A stretch of DNA of 64,000 nt from Helicoverpa zea (Eukaryota > Arthropoda > Insecta > Lepidoptera > Noctuidae): positions 10,168,001 to 10,232,000 of the forward strand of contig NC_061459.1 in the NCBI RefSeq assembly GCF_022581195.2. The letters run 5' to 3'. Position numbers and translations under genes: made by a program. Shown here piece by piece: positions 13,218 to 25,259 of the stretch (positions within the stretch are counted from its first letter, which is position 1; each line of letters starts with the position of its first letter). A model generated the notes under the pieces. It was not told the origin of the DNA. It searched no databases and was given only the letters and a program-made list of their open reading frames with translations.

Positions 13218-14788
13218 CTTTAAAAGGAAATTGCAAATTATTTCACTGTTAAATCAGATAATATTATAATATCACCACTTATAATACCACCTTATATTCC
13301 AATATTTTAACACTCCTATTTACATCACACTTTTGGTTTGTGCGTTCGTCGCCACGCACATCCAAATTTGGCGGCGACTGTACTTGTGCGTCATTTACCA
13401 TTTTATCTTTCACTCACTCAATATTTTAACACACTGCGATCACATAGTTTTTACTAATTGCCATGAGCCCGACTGTGCACCTCAGTCAGCGTTGCAACGA
13501 CCCCTCGCACTCAGACAAATACATTTTTGAAACATCGATGTTTCATGAATTAAAAATTACAGTAGCCAGATCGATGTCAGATATTAATAATTGGTGAAGT
13601 TACCAATGTAAGGCTTTCTCGTGTTTATTCACGAATGCAATTGTACCAGTAAAAAGCACAATGTTACAATTTATGTGGATGAATTAAGGCGTGGATTGTA
13701 TGAGGTTATTTGGACATGCGCATTGGGCCCTGTCGCGCGAGGGTTATACAATAGGTACGACCACCCCTCATAACAGCTATTGTGTAAAATGTTAACTTCC
13801 GATATGTTTTTGTTTAGCGAAAAACCTTGAAAAACTTGCATTTGTAAGTAGGTACCTAAATGTATAGTTATACTTCGTGTTGAGTCATACATAATGGATG
13901 AAATTAAACATCCATGAAGAAAGTATCGAGTAGTAAGCAAATTAATGTAGATGCGACACGTCTACTTTGCGTAGTCTGTGTATCCTTCGTGTAGCCGGCA
14001 GAGTTGTTGTAGAGTAGAAGCTACGCAGATACCCCATAGAGGCTGCGTAGGCACCGCGTATAGGCTACGGCACCGCGTAGAGGCTGCGTAGTCACTTCGT
14101 AGCGACTGCGTAGTCATACCGTAGTAACGTGAATAGATTTAATTTTCTGGCTAACCAATATTTGGGAGTTATCCGAGCGCCAATGGTAAGTTGTAAACTT
14201 ACTGTTTATAAGCCAGAAAAATATGTTTTTCCTGTGGTTTCATACATAACAAATGCAAGGTTTTAAATAATAAAAAGACAAAAGAAAAACATAAATAAAT
14301 TATTTTGTTTCAAAGAGTAATAGTTATAAACATCACCTTTTTAGATTCGAAACTTTGATACATAAATTTTGTCTGTTAGGTTTTGATCGTAAAGCTGGCT
14401 TACTGATTTTGGGAAAACTATGTTAAAGCTTTAGAGTAGGTATACAAGCAAATAGGTACCTAGTCAATCTGATAATTTGTACGTCCCAACATCTGAATTG
14501 TATTTAAACAGATGTAGATGATAAGTTCGTTGTTCCCTTAGCGTTTTGGAAGATTCTTTTATGCCTACTTAGAGATCAAATAATGCCCTTACCCGAAATT
14601 GTCCAATTGCTTGATAAAAACTTTTATTAAACTTATCATGCTTCAAAAAGACTAGTGCGAGTAAATATTATTTTAAATTGTCTGTTTTTGGATTGCAGGA
14701 CACTTTTTACTGTAGATGTAAGTACAACACTGCTTGTTAGCATAAAGCCATTAGTCGATTATGGAATTTGTTTAGTACTTTTCATGTA
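13218..14788. other. PGAP2-TTC17 interval: expected to hold the first PGAP2 exon
   Basis: No exon could be assigned with confidence. The minus strand of 13333-13400 is CpG-richer and contains an ATG followed by an open stretch of about 24 codons; it could be a 5' exon of PGAP2, but no donor joins it cleanly in phase to the exon starting at 13217. The interval also holds the GCGTAG repeat described separately. Confidence 0.4.
13962..14125. repeat. Degenerate GCGTAG-rich tandem repeat
   Basis: Imperfect units built on GCGTAGAGGCTGCGTAGTC recur through the interval: TTTGCGTAGTC, AGGCTGCGTAGGCACCGCG, CACCGCGTAGAGGCTGCG, GACTGCGTAGTC. Both orientations of CTACGC occur. A second array with the same core is at 38755-38850. 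Confidence 0.7.
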
Positions 14789-14789
14789 C

Positions 14790-14888
14790 ATCGTCATCAT
14801 CATCATCATCAGCCTATATCAGTCCACTGCTGGACATAGGCCTCTCCAAGTGCACGCCACTGAGATCGATTTTCGGCTTCTCGCTTCT
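14790..14888 (-). mobile_element. RTE-type LINE 3' end or derived SINE, with target-site duplication
   Basis: On the minus strand this 99-bp insert carries the block TAGGCCTATGTCCAGCAGTG and ends in a (GAT)n tail, as RTE-class LINE 3' ends do in Lepidoptera. It is bounded by a perfect 12-bp direct repeat, CTTTTCATGTAC, at 14778-14789 and 14889-14900, the mark of LINE-machinery insertion. It lies about 230 bp upstream of the TTC17 start codon. Confidence 0.85.
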
Positions 14889-15119
14889 CTTTTCATGTAC
14901 GAACAACACTAATTTAATGTCAAATGTCAAGGTGTCATTCTCAATGACATTTCTCTCATGATCAGTATTTCTCGCCGATTGAGGAAATAAATCGTTTGTT
15001 GTTTTACTATGATAATATTGTATCTAAACGACTTTACTCATTTTCGTCTGTGAGGCATTAGTTTTAATTTAACAATAATATGTTTTGTTAGTATCTCTTG
15101 TGTTACGAGAAGGATAAAC

Positions 15120-18100
15120 ATGGAGTTTTTGAAACTTTGGTGGTTGTTCAGTTTTTGTACTATTCAGGTACAAGGATCGACGCATTGGATGGTCACTGAA
15201 GGTGGCCTTATTCAGCCTCGGGTATGATAATAATTTCCTGTAGTGTATTATTCTTTACCGTTCAGAAAAACCCTATTATAAGTTATAAGCTATAGATTCA
15301 AATAATATGTATTCTTTGTTAATTGGTATGTTATTTTGAAGAAATGGTATTGCTAATAGCCTTGGGCAGGAATCAGTTACGATATTGTTGTTGCCATTTC
15401 AATTATCATCTCAACCTATAAATAGATCTGTAGATGAAACTTAGTTAACTCCAAAATATGTCACACCGTCTTCACATTACAAAATTATTTATTTTTATCA
15501 AAATAAGTTATGAATGGAATACACCATAATTTTAAAAATTTCAGCTGGATTCTCCATTCAATTTAGTACAGCCATATGACTTACTGGCGTTCCTAAACCA
15601 AGACACGCGCTGGGACAATATTATAAACTTACATCATTACTTGGCCAAACGACAACAGATAATAAGAGGATTGTGGGCCGACCTTGAGCGTGATACAGAT
15701 ATAAACTCATTACTGATTGAAGATGAGTACTGTGTCAAAGTAGGTCAATTAAACCTGATAGACTGGTATACATCCTCTTTAGAAGAAGCAAAAACAAAGA
15801 TTGGGACAGAAGAGTTTACTCTCCATAATTTGAATTATGGAGACGCTGATGTCCCGGACTGTAAGAAGATTTCTTCGTTGACTTTCAGTATGTGCGCTTT
15901 TGAGCATTTGGAGGTATGTTCAAGAGAAAAAAAAAACTATCAGCCTTACTTAGAAACGTGAATTAAATAATAAGTAATACTTAAGGGCTGTTTAAGAAAA
16001 TTCTTACTTATAAACGTTGCTTAAGCACGTCTTAACTAACATTTAAGCACTACTTAAGACTTTAAGTAGTGATTAGTAAAAATGTTGCTAAGAAGGCAAT
16101 TAGAGATTTTTATAAGTAAGGGGGTATATTTATAAATCTTTCTAATCATTAATTTATTTATCATAAAGCAAGCAGTTATATGGCATTCTTTAGGAGAAGT
16201 GTATTTTTAGTAGTGACCAACAATTGGTTGATGTGATGATGGTGATGAATCAGTTATTTCAGATGCAAATGTTGTAACTTTGTTATTATAATTTTTCAGA
16301 GTATGCAAAAGAGAGAGAATCTTAGTGTGAGTCCTGAAACATCTTTACCTGAACATATGTCATCTAACACAGAGATTACAGAAATGAGTGTTGATCAGTT
16401 CGGTCACTGGTTAGCTGGAGTTCTTAAGAAGAATAGTTCTTCATGGCTACATTACAATATGGCTTCTCTTTATTGGAGGGTTAGAGGTAACGCTCCTAAA
16501 GCTATGGAGTGTAGCCGCAGGGCTGTGCATTATGCACCTAGGTAAGAACAATAATATTTTAAAATTATTTAAACCCCTTCTTTGCATGGATCCACGTAAA
16601 ACAATTAATTTTTTATTGTTTTCTAAAGAGCATATGGCTGTATCAAATTTGATAATATGTACTTAATAATGGACCATTGTGGTTTGGATATGTGGCCACT
16701 GTTTCAGTATGATAAATTCTTGTAAAGCTATTCAATAACAGACAATATGATCTAAATATCCTTGTAATGAAAATATCATATTTTCCTCATAACACTAACA
16801 TAAATACTCTAAATGTTATACAATTTTAATTGCAGAGAATACAAAGACATAGCTCTTTTAAGCATGGGATTAATACTCCATCGTAGTAAAGTGGCAGATG
16901 ATGCTATTATTGTTCTCGGGGCAGCCGTAGACCACGATGAGCATTGCCCAATCAATCATTTTATACTAGGCAATGCTTTCGCAGTCATGGGAGACTTTAA
17001 CAGCTCTTTAAAACATTTTGACACATGCCTACAGTTGAATCCATCATTTGATTTGGCAGAAAGACATAGGAATGGACTGTTGTGTCATAGTTTTGTGTTA
17101 AAAAGATTGGAAGTCGTTCAAGAGTGAGTATTAATGTGTTAATTGGTGTTGTTTTATCCTCAAGTCCTTTTAAGGATAATTGTTTACTGTTGTATTCTAT
17201 TCTCACCATTATGGGTTTATGTTTAACATGCCATTGTTATCTTCCAATTATAGAATTTTTAACTTTACAGTACTTTAAGTAGACTGCGCGAGGAATTGTC
17301 GCAATACATTGAACGAGAAGCTCATTGGCTAAAATCCCAAGCTGCTCTTATAAGGACCATGGAACTTACAGAAGAGTTTGGTAAGACATCGGAAGAAGTC
17401 AATTGTAATTTCTCTTTTGCCAATGTAGATCAAAAATACCTACAATTTTTCTTATAGATTTCATGGACGTAGGAAAAAGCTTCGACAAGATGTCAGAACT
17501 AACAGGTTTAAATATGAGGGAGTTAAAAAAAGAAGGGGACAAATACTCGTTAATACAATACTTTTTGGACGGACCTACATACAATGATAACTGGTTGAAA
17601 GAGAAAGGAGTTCTTGCGATAGAGTCCGCATATAGTTTACGAAAACTGTTGCAACAAATAGGTCGACATGTCACCATGGAAGAGGTTGAACCCCTATATG
17701 ATAATTACAAAGAGACTGATGGCAAAATAGTAAAAGAAATCGGACCAATACCGTCTTTACCCGATTTGTTTCCAGATTCTGTTAATGGTAAGTTTTAGAA
17801 ACATATTTTATATATTATTTTATATAGGTATCTTATTTATCTTCCCTTTACTTTCACTATGTATTTTTTCTACTCACTTCTACATAATGCTATTCTATAA
17901 AAGGGTCATACCATCACCGGGAATCGACTTAGTTGCATGTATGTTTGCCAATGTTATTTGATTAGCAATAATAACGATTGTTTTCATGCACAGACTTTTC
18001 AATAATCATCAAAGAAATCAAAGATATTCAAGATTTAGAAAAAGCTGATAGAGAGAAACAGAAGCAAGTCAAGACTCCAAAACCTGTTGTTAAACAAAAG

Positions 18101-21100
18101 AAGATTGATCCTCCAATAACTCCTGAAAAGAAACCAGCCTATGAAATTGAAGAAAATATTCTAGAATATGATACTGGAATTGTACTGTAAGTATATCATA
18201 CTATCCTACTGATCCTACTAATATTATAAATGAGGAAGTTTGTGAGAGCGTATGTTTGTTATTCTTTCACGCAAAAACGGCTATACCGATTTGATTGAAA
18301 TTGGTATGTAGATAGGTGATACCCTGGATTAACATATAGGCTTCTTTTTATCAACACACCACGCGGGCGAAGCCGCGAGCGGATGCTAGTTTAGGCATAA
18401 ATAAAAAACTTACTTTGCTTTGGATTGCCAAATACAACATTAGTAAGAATAGCACATAAGAAAAAATAACCGGTAGCAGTGAAAATGTATGGCTATTCAT
18501 ATGCTAGCAGATAGACAATTTTTTTAATACATCCAATTAACAAGAATATATTTCCCTAACAGGAAACTCGGTTATATGTTTTTATAACATTCTTATAAAA
18601 TCTGTTTCATTATTAGATATCCAACAACATTAAAAGTAAGTCGAAATACAGAAGAATTCGATAAGGAACCTGAGTGGCCGACAAATAAGAATTGTAAAGA
18701 CAATGCACAGTCGTTTCCAGATAATTTAGAAGCTGTATACCAAATATTTTTACCATTTGAGAATAAAGGACTGAGGTAAATATAATGTTCCCTATTAAAA
18801 TAATTATGCTGTATTTTATTCTCTTTTTTTTATCAGTGTGACCATGTTAACCAAATGTAAAGTAGACAAAGTAGACCCTTTTTCCTTTAATTCTTAAATA
18901 AACATCTTCCCTATAACATTTCATAGCTTCATTGCAATTAAAAGACTATTAATAAGTTCGGATTTTACAAAGTAAATGGTTGTTTTCGAAAATTAATGTT
19001 GCTGTTGAACTTGGGCTTTTGTCCTAAAAACAAATACCGTTGTTGTTTGCAGATTAAGAACACTGCTGTCAGACAGGATCGGTGTGCCAGCGACTGTAGA
19101 ACACGAGTTACCGTGGCATCCACCCAACTGTCCCAATGACAAGGAAGCCGCTACCTTCACGCAGAAGAAAGCGCAGAAGTAAGTTATTTCAAACAGTAAA
19201 TTTTTAATGCCTACTTGTAACATGGTGCAGTTTTTCCAAAAATAAAGAGGTCTAGCCATAGTATAAATGTATAAAAATTGCTGAGTTAAAACGGTATAGA
19301 TGTTTTATTTCCCGAAAGCGGTTGACCCAAACTTCAAAATTGTGTGTGTGTATATGTACTGTACATGCAATAGTGTTTGTATTAGTGAGCTCGGGAGCTC
19401 AGTAGGGGTCGAGTCGTGGAGTCATAGAAAGACGAAGACTCACGAAGGTTCTGGTCTGTACCTAATGCTAATGTGTGAATTTATATGTGACTTCCTGGTC
19501 ACGATAATTTGAAATCCAAATATTATACATTCTTTACGTAAGTTCGAAGATTCGAAGAAGAGGTTTTGATATGCATTTTTATGGCGACAGGAGGTTTCTG
19601 CTAACTAATATTCGAAAGTGTAACTTAAAGCAATTTCATTTATTTCCAGGCCACAAATAGTAAGTGACGTCATAGTAACGGAGCACTTACGTGAAAAACT
19701 ATTAGAATACGTGGGGAATGGCGACATTGAGTCGGTGCGTAACATGCAAGATGCTGAAATAGGCCAGCGCATTTACGCTGCTATGCAGATGGTAAGATCT
19801 CATAATCTTTCAGGGATATAGCAAAATAGCGGTATATATTTTAAGCTTTGCGTTAAGATTGAGGCGATTTCCTAAAATAAAACATATAAATATGTAGGTC
19901 GGTCTTACATGAGGCCCATATTTAAATGAGATTGCACTAAATTTCGTCAACACTGTTTTATCACACATAAAAAAAATATTCTATTCCTTCCAGAAATTAG
20001 CTCCAAAATGGGTTCTATACACCCTTTCGTCTCTCTACTGGCGTGTTAGAGGCAACAACGTGAACGCCTTACATTGTATAATGACGGCCAGTAGAACTGT
20101 CGAGGCGAGGTTCAAAGATATAGTGCTGATATCTTTGGCCTCTATTTATTTGGAAATGGGCTATTTTGATGAATCTTTGGCGGCCGCGGAAGAGGCTTTC
20201 AAAATGAGTTTGTATGAGGTATGTATGTTTAGAACGTATTTACTAGTAATAGAGTAATTTATATAGAACAAAATAACGTCAAGTAAATAGTAAGCTTTTC
20301 TAAGGACCAAATACGGATTTCTATAAACCGTCTGTAACTGTTGATTCGCCTTCTAGAGAGTGCTAAAAGTTGACATCAGCAAATAAGCATATGGATAGTT
20401 TGTTTTTAAAATCCACCAAAAAGTCTACTGTTTTCCTAATACTAATGAATTTTATTTCAATCAAAAATATCTCTGATATTTTTTCTAAGTAGACTTTTTT
20501 CTGTCAGCCAGCAACAAACTTCATACTCGCTGAACTGAACATGATAAAGAAACATAGAAACACACACATGTTTCACCTCAAGCAAGTGATACGAGTAGAG
20601 CCAGGGTTTATGAAGGGACTGGCCAGGAATATGTTATACGGCTGGGCTTGTCTGTTCAAGCAGGTTAACGTGCTGCAGGAATTTGGTATGTGTGTTTTAT
20701 AGTTGTATAAAGGTACGCTTCGATCCAAAGCGGCAGCATTTCATGTAAATTCATACAAAGCAGTAGCGCAACTGCGGCCGTCTTTATTCAGACGCGGCAT
20801 ATGGAAGGCAAGAATCTAAAAACAACCTTATAACTTCTGTTTATTTTGATATTTTTAATTCTGAATATATTTATCATAGGTTTTATGTACAGTCTGTGAC
20901 AATGTTTTTTTGACACAATGTATTTATGACAGTTATTGTCGTGAGAATGGGCAGGTTCCAAAGAAGGCGTGCCAGGACTTTTCAGATTTTGCTTGATGAG
21001 GAATAAAATGACTAGACCTTACTTAGCAAAAACTCATTCTTCTCTTATTAATTTATAATGTCCTATTGACCATTACGGTCCCTATTGATTATACAATATA

Positions 21101-24100
21101 TCATAATGACTACAATTTCTTAGTTCGAAAATGAAATACGCTTATTATGGTTACAGAATTCAGTGAAGCAGATATATGCACACAAGTAGAACCTGGCATG
21201 AGTATGGTATGCGAGAAAGATGGTACCAACTGCCATCTCACTAACCTACAGTGTTTTAACGCCCATTCAGATCGTGGTGAGTATAGATAACTACAATTCT
21301 CTAAATACAATCTTGTTTTGAAAGTAAAAAATAATTGTTTGACAGAAATATAGTTGATTGTATGTATAAGCTGCTCATTGCAATAAATAGTGAATGCAGA
21401 ATACGTTTTATCTTTGCTTCCAACACATTTCTTCGAAATTGAGACGGAAAGGAAATATAAATATGTATAAACAACGTTTATAACGACATATTTGCTTCAG
21501 TGCAACACCTACCTACTTGTCTACTTCTAACTTTCATTTCATGTGACTCGACTATTAGGCCTTTAAAAATGTTAAGAAAATTATAGTAGGATGGAACTCA
21601 TTGTAAAAACAAGAGAAAACCACAAAAAGATAAGAAAAATAAATTACGGGCGATCTGAAGTTTCATCCTACTATTATTTTATTATGTTTTAAAAGGGATC
21701 TACTCTGGTATATTAATAAGCAATCTTTCATTAAATAAATCTTACTTTATTGTTTACAAACTTTTCTTGTATTTTATCTGTCTCATCTTACCAGTGTTTC
21801 AACTAACCCCCACTTAATTTAGATATGTATCTAATTGTCGCAGAAAGCAGCACTTTAGTGAGAATGCTTGAACTAAAAGATGATAATATCCAGGGTTCGC
21901 CGGTGGACGATCTCAATGACGGTCTGTTTGACCGTTTCGTAGACAATATGCCGAAGGAACGGTTCGATAGGGCGGCACATCAGAGGAACTTTGACGCCAT
22001 GATGAAAACTGTCGGCAATGAGTTGAAAGGCTGCGGGAATAGGGGATGTTCAAGTAATTGTTGTTTATTTTTATTTTATTCTAAAAAAACTAATAAATTT
22101 GTTTGACCGACTCCTTTTTGGAAAGTCAGTTAAAAAAGCAGTGTACTCATACTTATATGAGGTATTTCTGATTTGTGATGTGAATTGTAAATATTTATTT
22201 TTCTTGTTATCAATTTTATTGGTTAGCCCTATAGTTGCTGACACACTATTCTTAAAAGAAAATAGTCTCAATATTTTTTTGCCTAGTTAATATTGTTTTC
22301 AAATTAACGCTGAAATGTATTTTCAAATCATGATCTTTTTCATTATTTGAATTCAAAGTGATAGAGATATTATACCCTATTACAAAGAGAATACTTACCA
22401 TATTTGTATGTCACAAAGGTATTCAACCAGCCGACTTGGCGTTGAAAGAAGAGGATTGCACTTACCAGCATTTAGAACTGGGTTATTGGCTGCATATCAT
22501 CAGTTTTAGGGAGCTGCTTAGTGAATCTGATTCTAAGTAAGTTTAACTTTCAAACTTTTTTTCGTTTCAGTATCATCTGGATGGCACGTTAAACTGTAGG
22601 TCCCGGCTGTCATTGAACATCCTTGGCAGTCGTTACGGGTAGTCAGAAGCCAGTAAGTCTGACACCAGTCTAACCAAGGGGTATCGAGTTGCCCGGGTAA
22701 CTGGGTTGAGGAGGTCAGACAGGCAGTCGCTTCTTGTAAAGCACTGGTACTCAGCTGAATCCGGTTAGACTGGAAGCCGACCCCAACATGATTGGGAAAA
22801 GGCTCGGAGGATTCTGTCATCTCGACGGAAAATACTTTACGCACATGGATAAAAAGTAGCTTATATGTTATTTTGATATGGAACCATTATTACAGTGAAT
22901 TTTCATCATCATACATTCTACATACAAAGTTTTGCATTTATAGTTACAGGATTACCTAAGATTATAAGTGGTCTTGAAAACTAAGTATACCTCAGTTCGA
23001 TAGTCTAGCTTAGAACCGCCCAGTGCCATTCAATGGATTTTTTATCAAGTCCATCGGAGCATCCAAATATATGAAGAAATTATTATTTGATTAACGCTAT
23101 ATGCTCCGACAAAGCAGGCAACTGACTCCTATGTAAACTATTTTCTTTCTAAATGACAGTCTTTTTCAGGTTACCATCAGAAATAACCGCACTACAACCA
23201 TCAAGCAAAAAGATACCAGAATGTCGCTTGAACGTTGATCCCTCAAAAGATTTCTTCCTAGAGCGATTAATGAGGGTAGACACGGAAAATTGGGAACCTG
23301 TGCTCAGTTTAATGCACCAGTTTGCAGAAATGTTCAATTTCTATGATTATGTCACCCTGGGAGCGAAGATAGCTAAATATGTGGAAACTGTGAGTATAGG
23401 GGTTTTTAATGAAAATGCGGGTTTTTATGTGGTAGAATTATATTTAAAATTGAAAAACAACTTAACAATAAGACTTAACATTGTGAGCTCTAAATTGATA
23501 TGATTTTAAAAGCTTTCCAATGTCTTTTAACGAAATTGAAGAGGTGTCAAACAGTTCTTTCTTACGTGTGTTTGCTGTGCAATATATCTTTAATGTTTAA
23601 ACAGATTTTCAAAGAAGAGTAACATTCGAGTCAATTTTCTAGATTACAATTTTGTACCGCACAAAGTATCTATGTATTTCATAACAATCCTACCCAGAAA
23701 TATTGTAAATGTAACGGAAATATTTGTCATCACAAGTTTTAGGGTAAAATATGCAATAAGCGACGCAAATGGACCATAATATATCATATTTATATGTAAA
23801 TATTCAATTGCATATAATCTAGTAATGTGTAATCTGGCTTCCTCCCAGCGGCCTGGCTGCTGGGCGGGCGCGGCGGCGGCGGGCTGGTGGTGCGGCGCGG
23901 GCGGGCGCGGCGCGTGCGCGGCGCGCTGCCTGGCCGCCGCGCAGGCGCGAGCGCCGCCCGCGCTGGCGCCGCAAGCTGCTAGAGCACTCACTGCGTTGCT
24001 CGTCATGTATGTTCACTGTAACAGTTATTTAATCATATTACTTAAGGTCCGAGAAAATATAAAAATGAACTGTCGTACCACAAAAACTTTTAAACGTCTG

Positions 24101-24786
24101 TTGACACTTGTCTAAAAAATGACAGATTATGACGTTGAAATAAGCCAAGTCCATTTTGCAGCCACATTTTTTTTAGACAAATCTTCAACAAATATTTAAG
24201 TTTTGTAGTGAGAATTTCGTATCGATTAAACCTTCCCTGGATCTTCAATGACCTTAAAATATTGTTTTTCTATTTAAACAGACAGTCAAAGATAAAAGAC
24301 GCTAAGGAAGTGGCCTACCTCTCATTCTACACACAACCAAAGAGTAAAATAGACGCGTTCCTAGTGGGAGTATCGCACACGTACCTTGTAAGTATTTTTT
24401 TTACTTATGTTTGAAAATCTCAATATTTCTCGTCTTTCAATATTGCGCAGTTTATATATTATCTATAAAATGATAAAATTTTTGCCAGATTAAAAATTCA
24501 GCACAATTTAGATGCTTATAACATTAACATAATTTACCCAAAAAATTGTTCCTTTAAAAACATTCAACAAAAGATATTCAAGCCATTGTGTGAACGAACG
24601 AATTTTCAGAAGTGGGCTTATAGTATATTTAATAATTTCTAGGCGGAATACGAACCGGCAGTGTGGATGTATCGCTACGCTCTCACCTTCGACGAAAAGT
24701 TCCTACCGGCGAAGGCATGTCTTCATGCCACCATGTGTCTCATGCTCTTCGGCGATGCGGCCAAGGCGAAACCTAAACAGAAATAA
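15120..24786 (+). CDS. TTC17: Tetratricopeptide repeat protein 17 (TTC17), complete, 19 exons, 1,186 residues
   Basis: Exons: 15120-15221, 15545-15913, 16300-16541, 16836-17123, 17271-17380, 17458-17787, 17994-18186, 18617-18775, 19053-19178, 19650-19791, 19994-20218, 20508-20685, 21157-21276, 21823-22053, 22419-22536, 23170-23389, 23849-24006, 24282-24387, 24643-24786. All introns are GT-AG and the sum is 3,561 nt, an exact open frame. The N-terminus is a signal peptide (hydrophobic to about residue 19) followed by the family hallmark THWMVTEGG and LDSPFNLVQPYDLLAFL. TPR-like helices occur at about 206-330 (WLHYNMASLYWRVRGN, NHFILGNAFAVMGDFNSSL), 688-822 (WVLYTLSSLYWRVRGN) and the C-terminus. 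Exon 7 (about 481-545) is a Lys-rich linker. Length matches vertebrate TTC17 (about 1,140), which is linked to actin assembly and ciliogenesis; the role here is by homology. The start is the first ATG before the signal peptide. Exon 15's acceptor is the least certain join. Confidence 0.95.
15999..16126. mobile_element. Small inverted-repeat element (MITE-like) in TTC17 intron 2
   Basis: CTTACTTATAAA near 16003-16014 is complementary to TTTATAAGTAAG near 16111-16122, and the interior contains further palindromic CTTAAG/TTAAG blocks. The layout fits a small non-autonomous DNA element; no clear target duplication was identified. Confidence 0.5.
18213..18389 (+). mobile_element. Non-autonomous Helitron in TTC17 intron 7
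   Basis: Starts with TC (TCCTACTAATATTATAAATG) just after an A, and ends in a GC-rich hairpin (GCGGGCGAAGCCGCGAGCGG) followed by CTAG and a host T. These are the Helitron termini and the A/T insertion rule. The interior has the typical CACGCAAAAACGGCTATACC block. It begins 26 bp after the exon 7 donor. A sister copy is at 37420-37615. Confidence 0.88.
20418..20499. repeat. Inverted repeat just before the exon 12 acceptor of TTC17
   Basis: AAAAAGTCTACT at 20418-20429 pairs perfectly with AGTAGACTTTTT at 20488-20499. The right arm overlaps the pyrimidine tract of the acceptor at 20506-20507, so folding could mask that splice site. Functional effect is inference. Confidence 0.4.
22571..22813 (+). 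repeat. SINE-like dispersed repeat, near-full copy, in TTC17 intron 15
   Basis: Runs from ATCTGGATGGCACGTTAAAC through GTCGTTACGGGTAGTCAGAA, TTGCCCGGGTAACTGGGTTG and TTAGACTGGAAGCC to GGGAAAAGGCTCGGAGGAT. The same blocks occur at 6333-6512 and, reversed, at 49796-49917. It lies wholly inside the intron. Confidence 0.78.
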
Positions 24787-24787
24787 A
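24782..24787 (+). terminator. AATAAA hexamer overlapping the TTC17 stop codon
   Basis: The TAA stop (24784-24786) lies inside a perfect AATAAA. If used, the 3' UTR would be only a few tens of bases. The downstream sequence is not strongly GU-rich, so the later hexamer at 25230 is the more likely main signal. Confidence 0.3.
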
Positions 24788-24839
24788 TTATACTATAATT
24801 ATGCCGAGTAAACCAACGACTGTACAAGGCGCGTCATAC

Positions 24840-24952
24840 GGTCAATATAATTGCGCAATACAATTATCAATTAATTGACATTGAGAGTAAATGTTGCGCA
24901 ATGATTGCGCAAAGTTTTTAAAAACAACATTGGTTGCGCAATCATATTGACC
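24840..24952. mobile_element. MITE with 19-bp terminal inverted repeats, just after the TTC17 stop
   Basis: The left end GGTCAATATAATTGCGCAA and the right end, read in reverse complement as GGTCAATATGATTGCGCAA, differ at one base in 19. The element is about 113 bp and starts 54 bp after the stop codon, so it is probably carried in the 3' UTR and could form a hairpin in the mRNA. Confidence 0.75.
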
Positions 24953-25229
24953 AGGGTGCGTCTAAGAAACTATGCTTTGCCAAAGGATCAACCGAAAATA
25001 CTGATTTTAGCTTGAAGATACCTCGGGCTAAAATCACCAGATAATATTAAACTAATTTATTCGTATCCAGTAGTGCAAAACAACGAGTTTTTTCTTAGCA
25101 GTAATACATATTGATGTTCCCCAATATATACTCACTCATACCGGCTGTATTTATTTCGCTTGGAATCCGATCTGAACAAAAATAAGTATATTACATAAAT
25201 GTATGACTATTACAGGCATTTCAATGATT

Positions 25230-25235
25230 AATAAA
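25230..25235 (+). terminator. Likely poly(A) signal of TTC17
   Basis: AATAAA about 440 bases after the stop, followed by a GU-rich stretch (ATGTTGTGACAATAGTTGT). This arrangement fits a cleavage and polyadenylation site, giving a 3' UTR of roughly 470 bases. Confidence 0.5.
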
Positions 25236-25259
25236 TAAATTATAACAATAATGTTGTGA

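Noticed and set aside
19665..19672. TGACGTCA in TTC17
   Set aside because: It lies in coding exon 10 (Ser-Asp-Val) and is adequately explained by the protein sequence.
22533..22844. Minus-strand frame of 103 codons
   Set aside because: It is the reverse reading of the SINE-like repeat at 22571-22813.
23644..24016. Long minus-strand frames rich in Ala and Arg
   Set aside because: They are the reverse of TTC17 exon 17; high GC removes stop codons on both strands.
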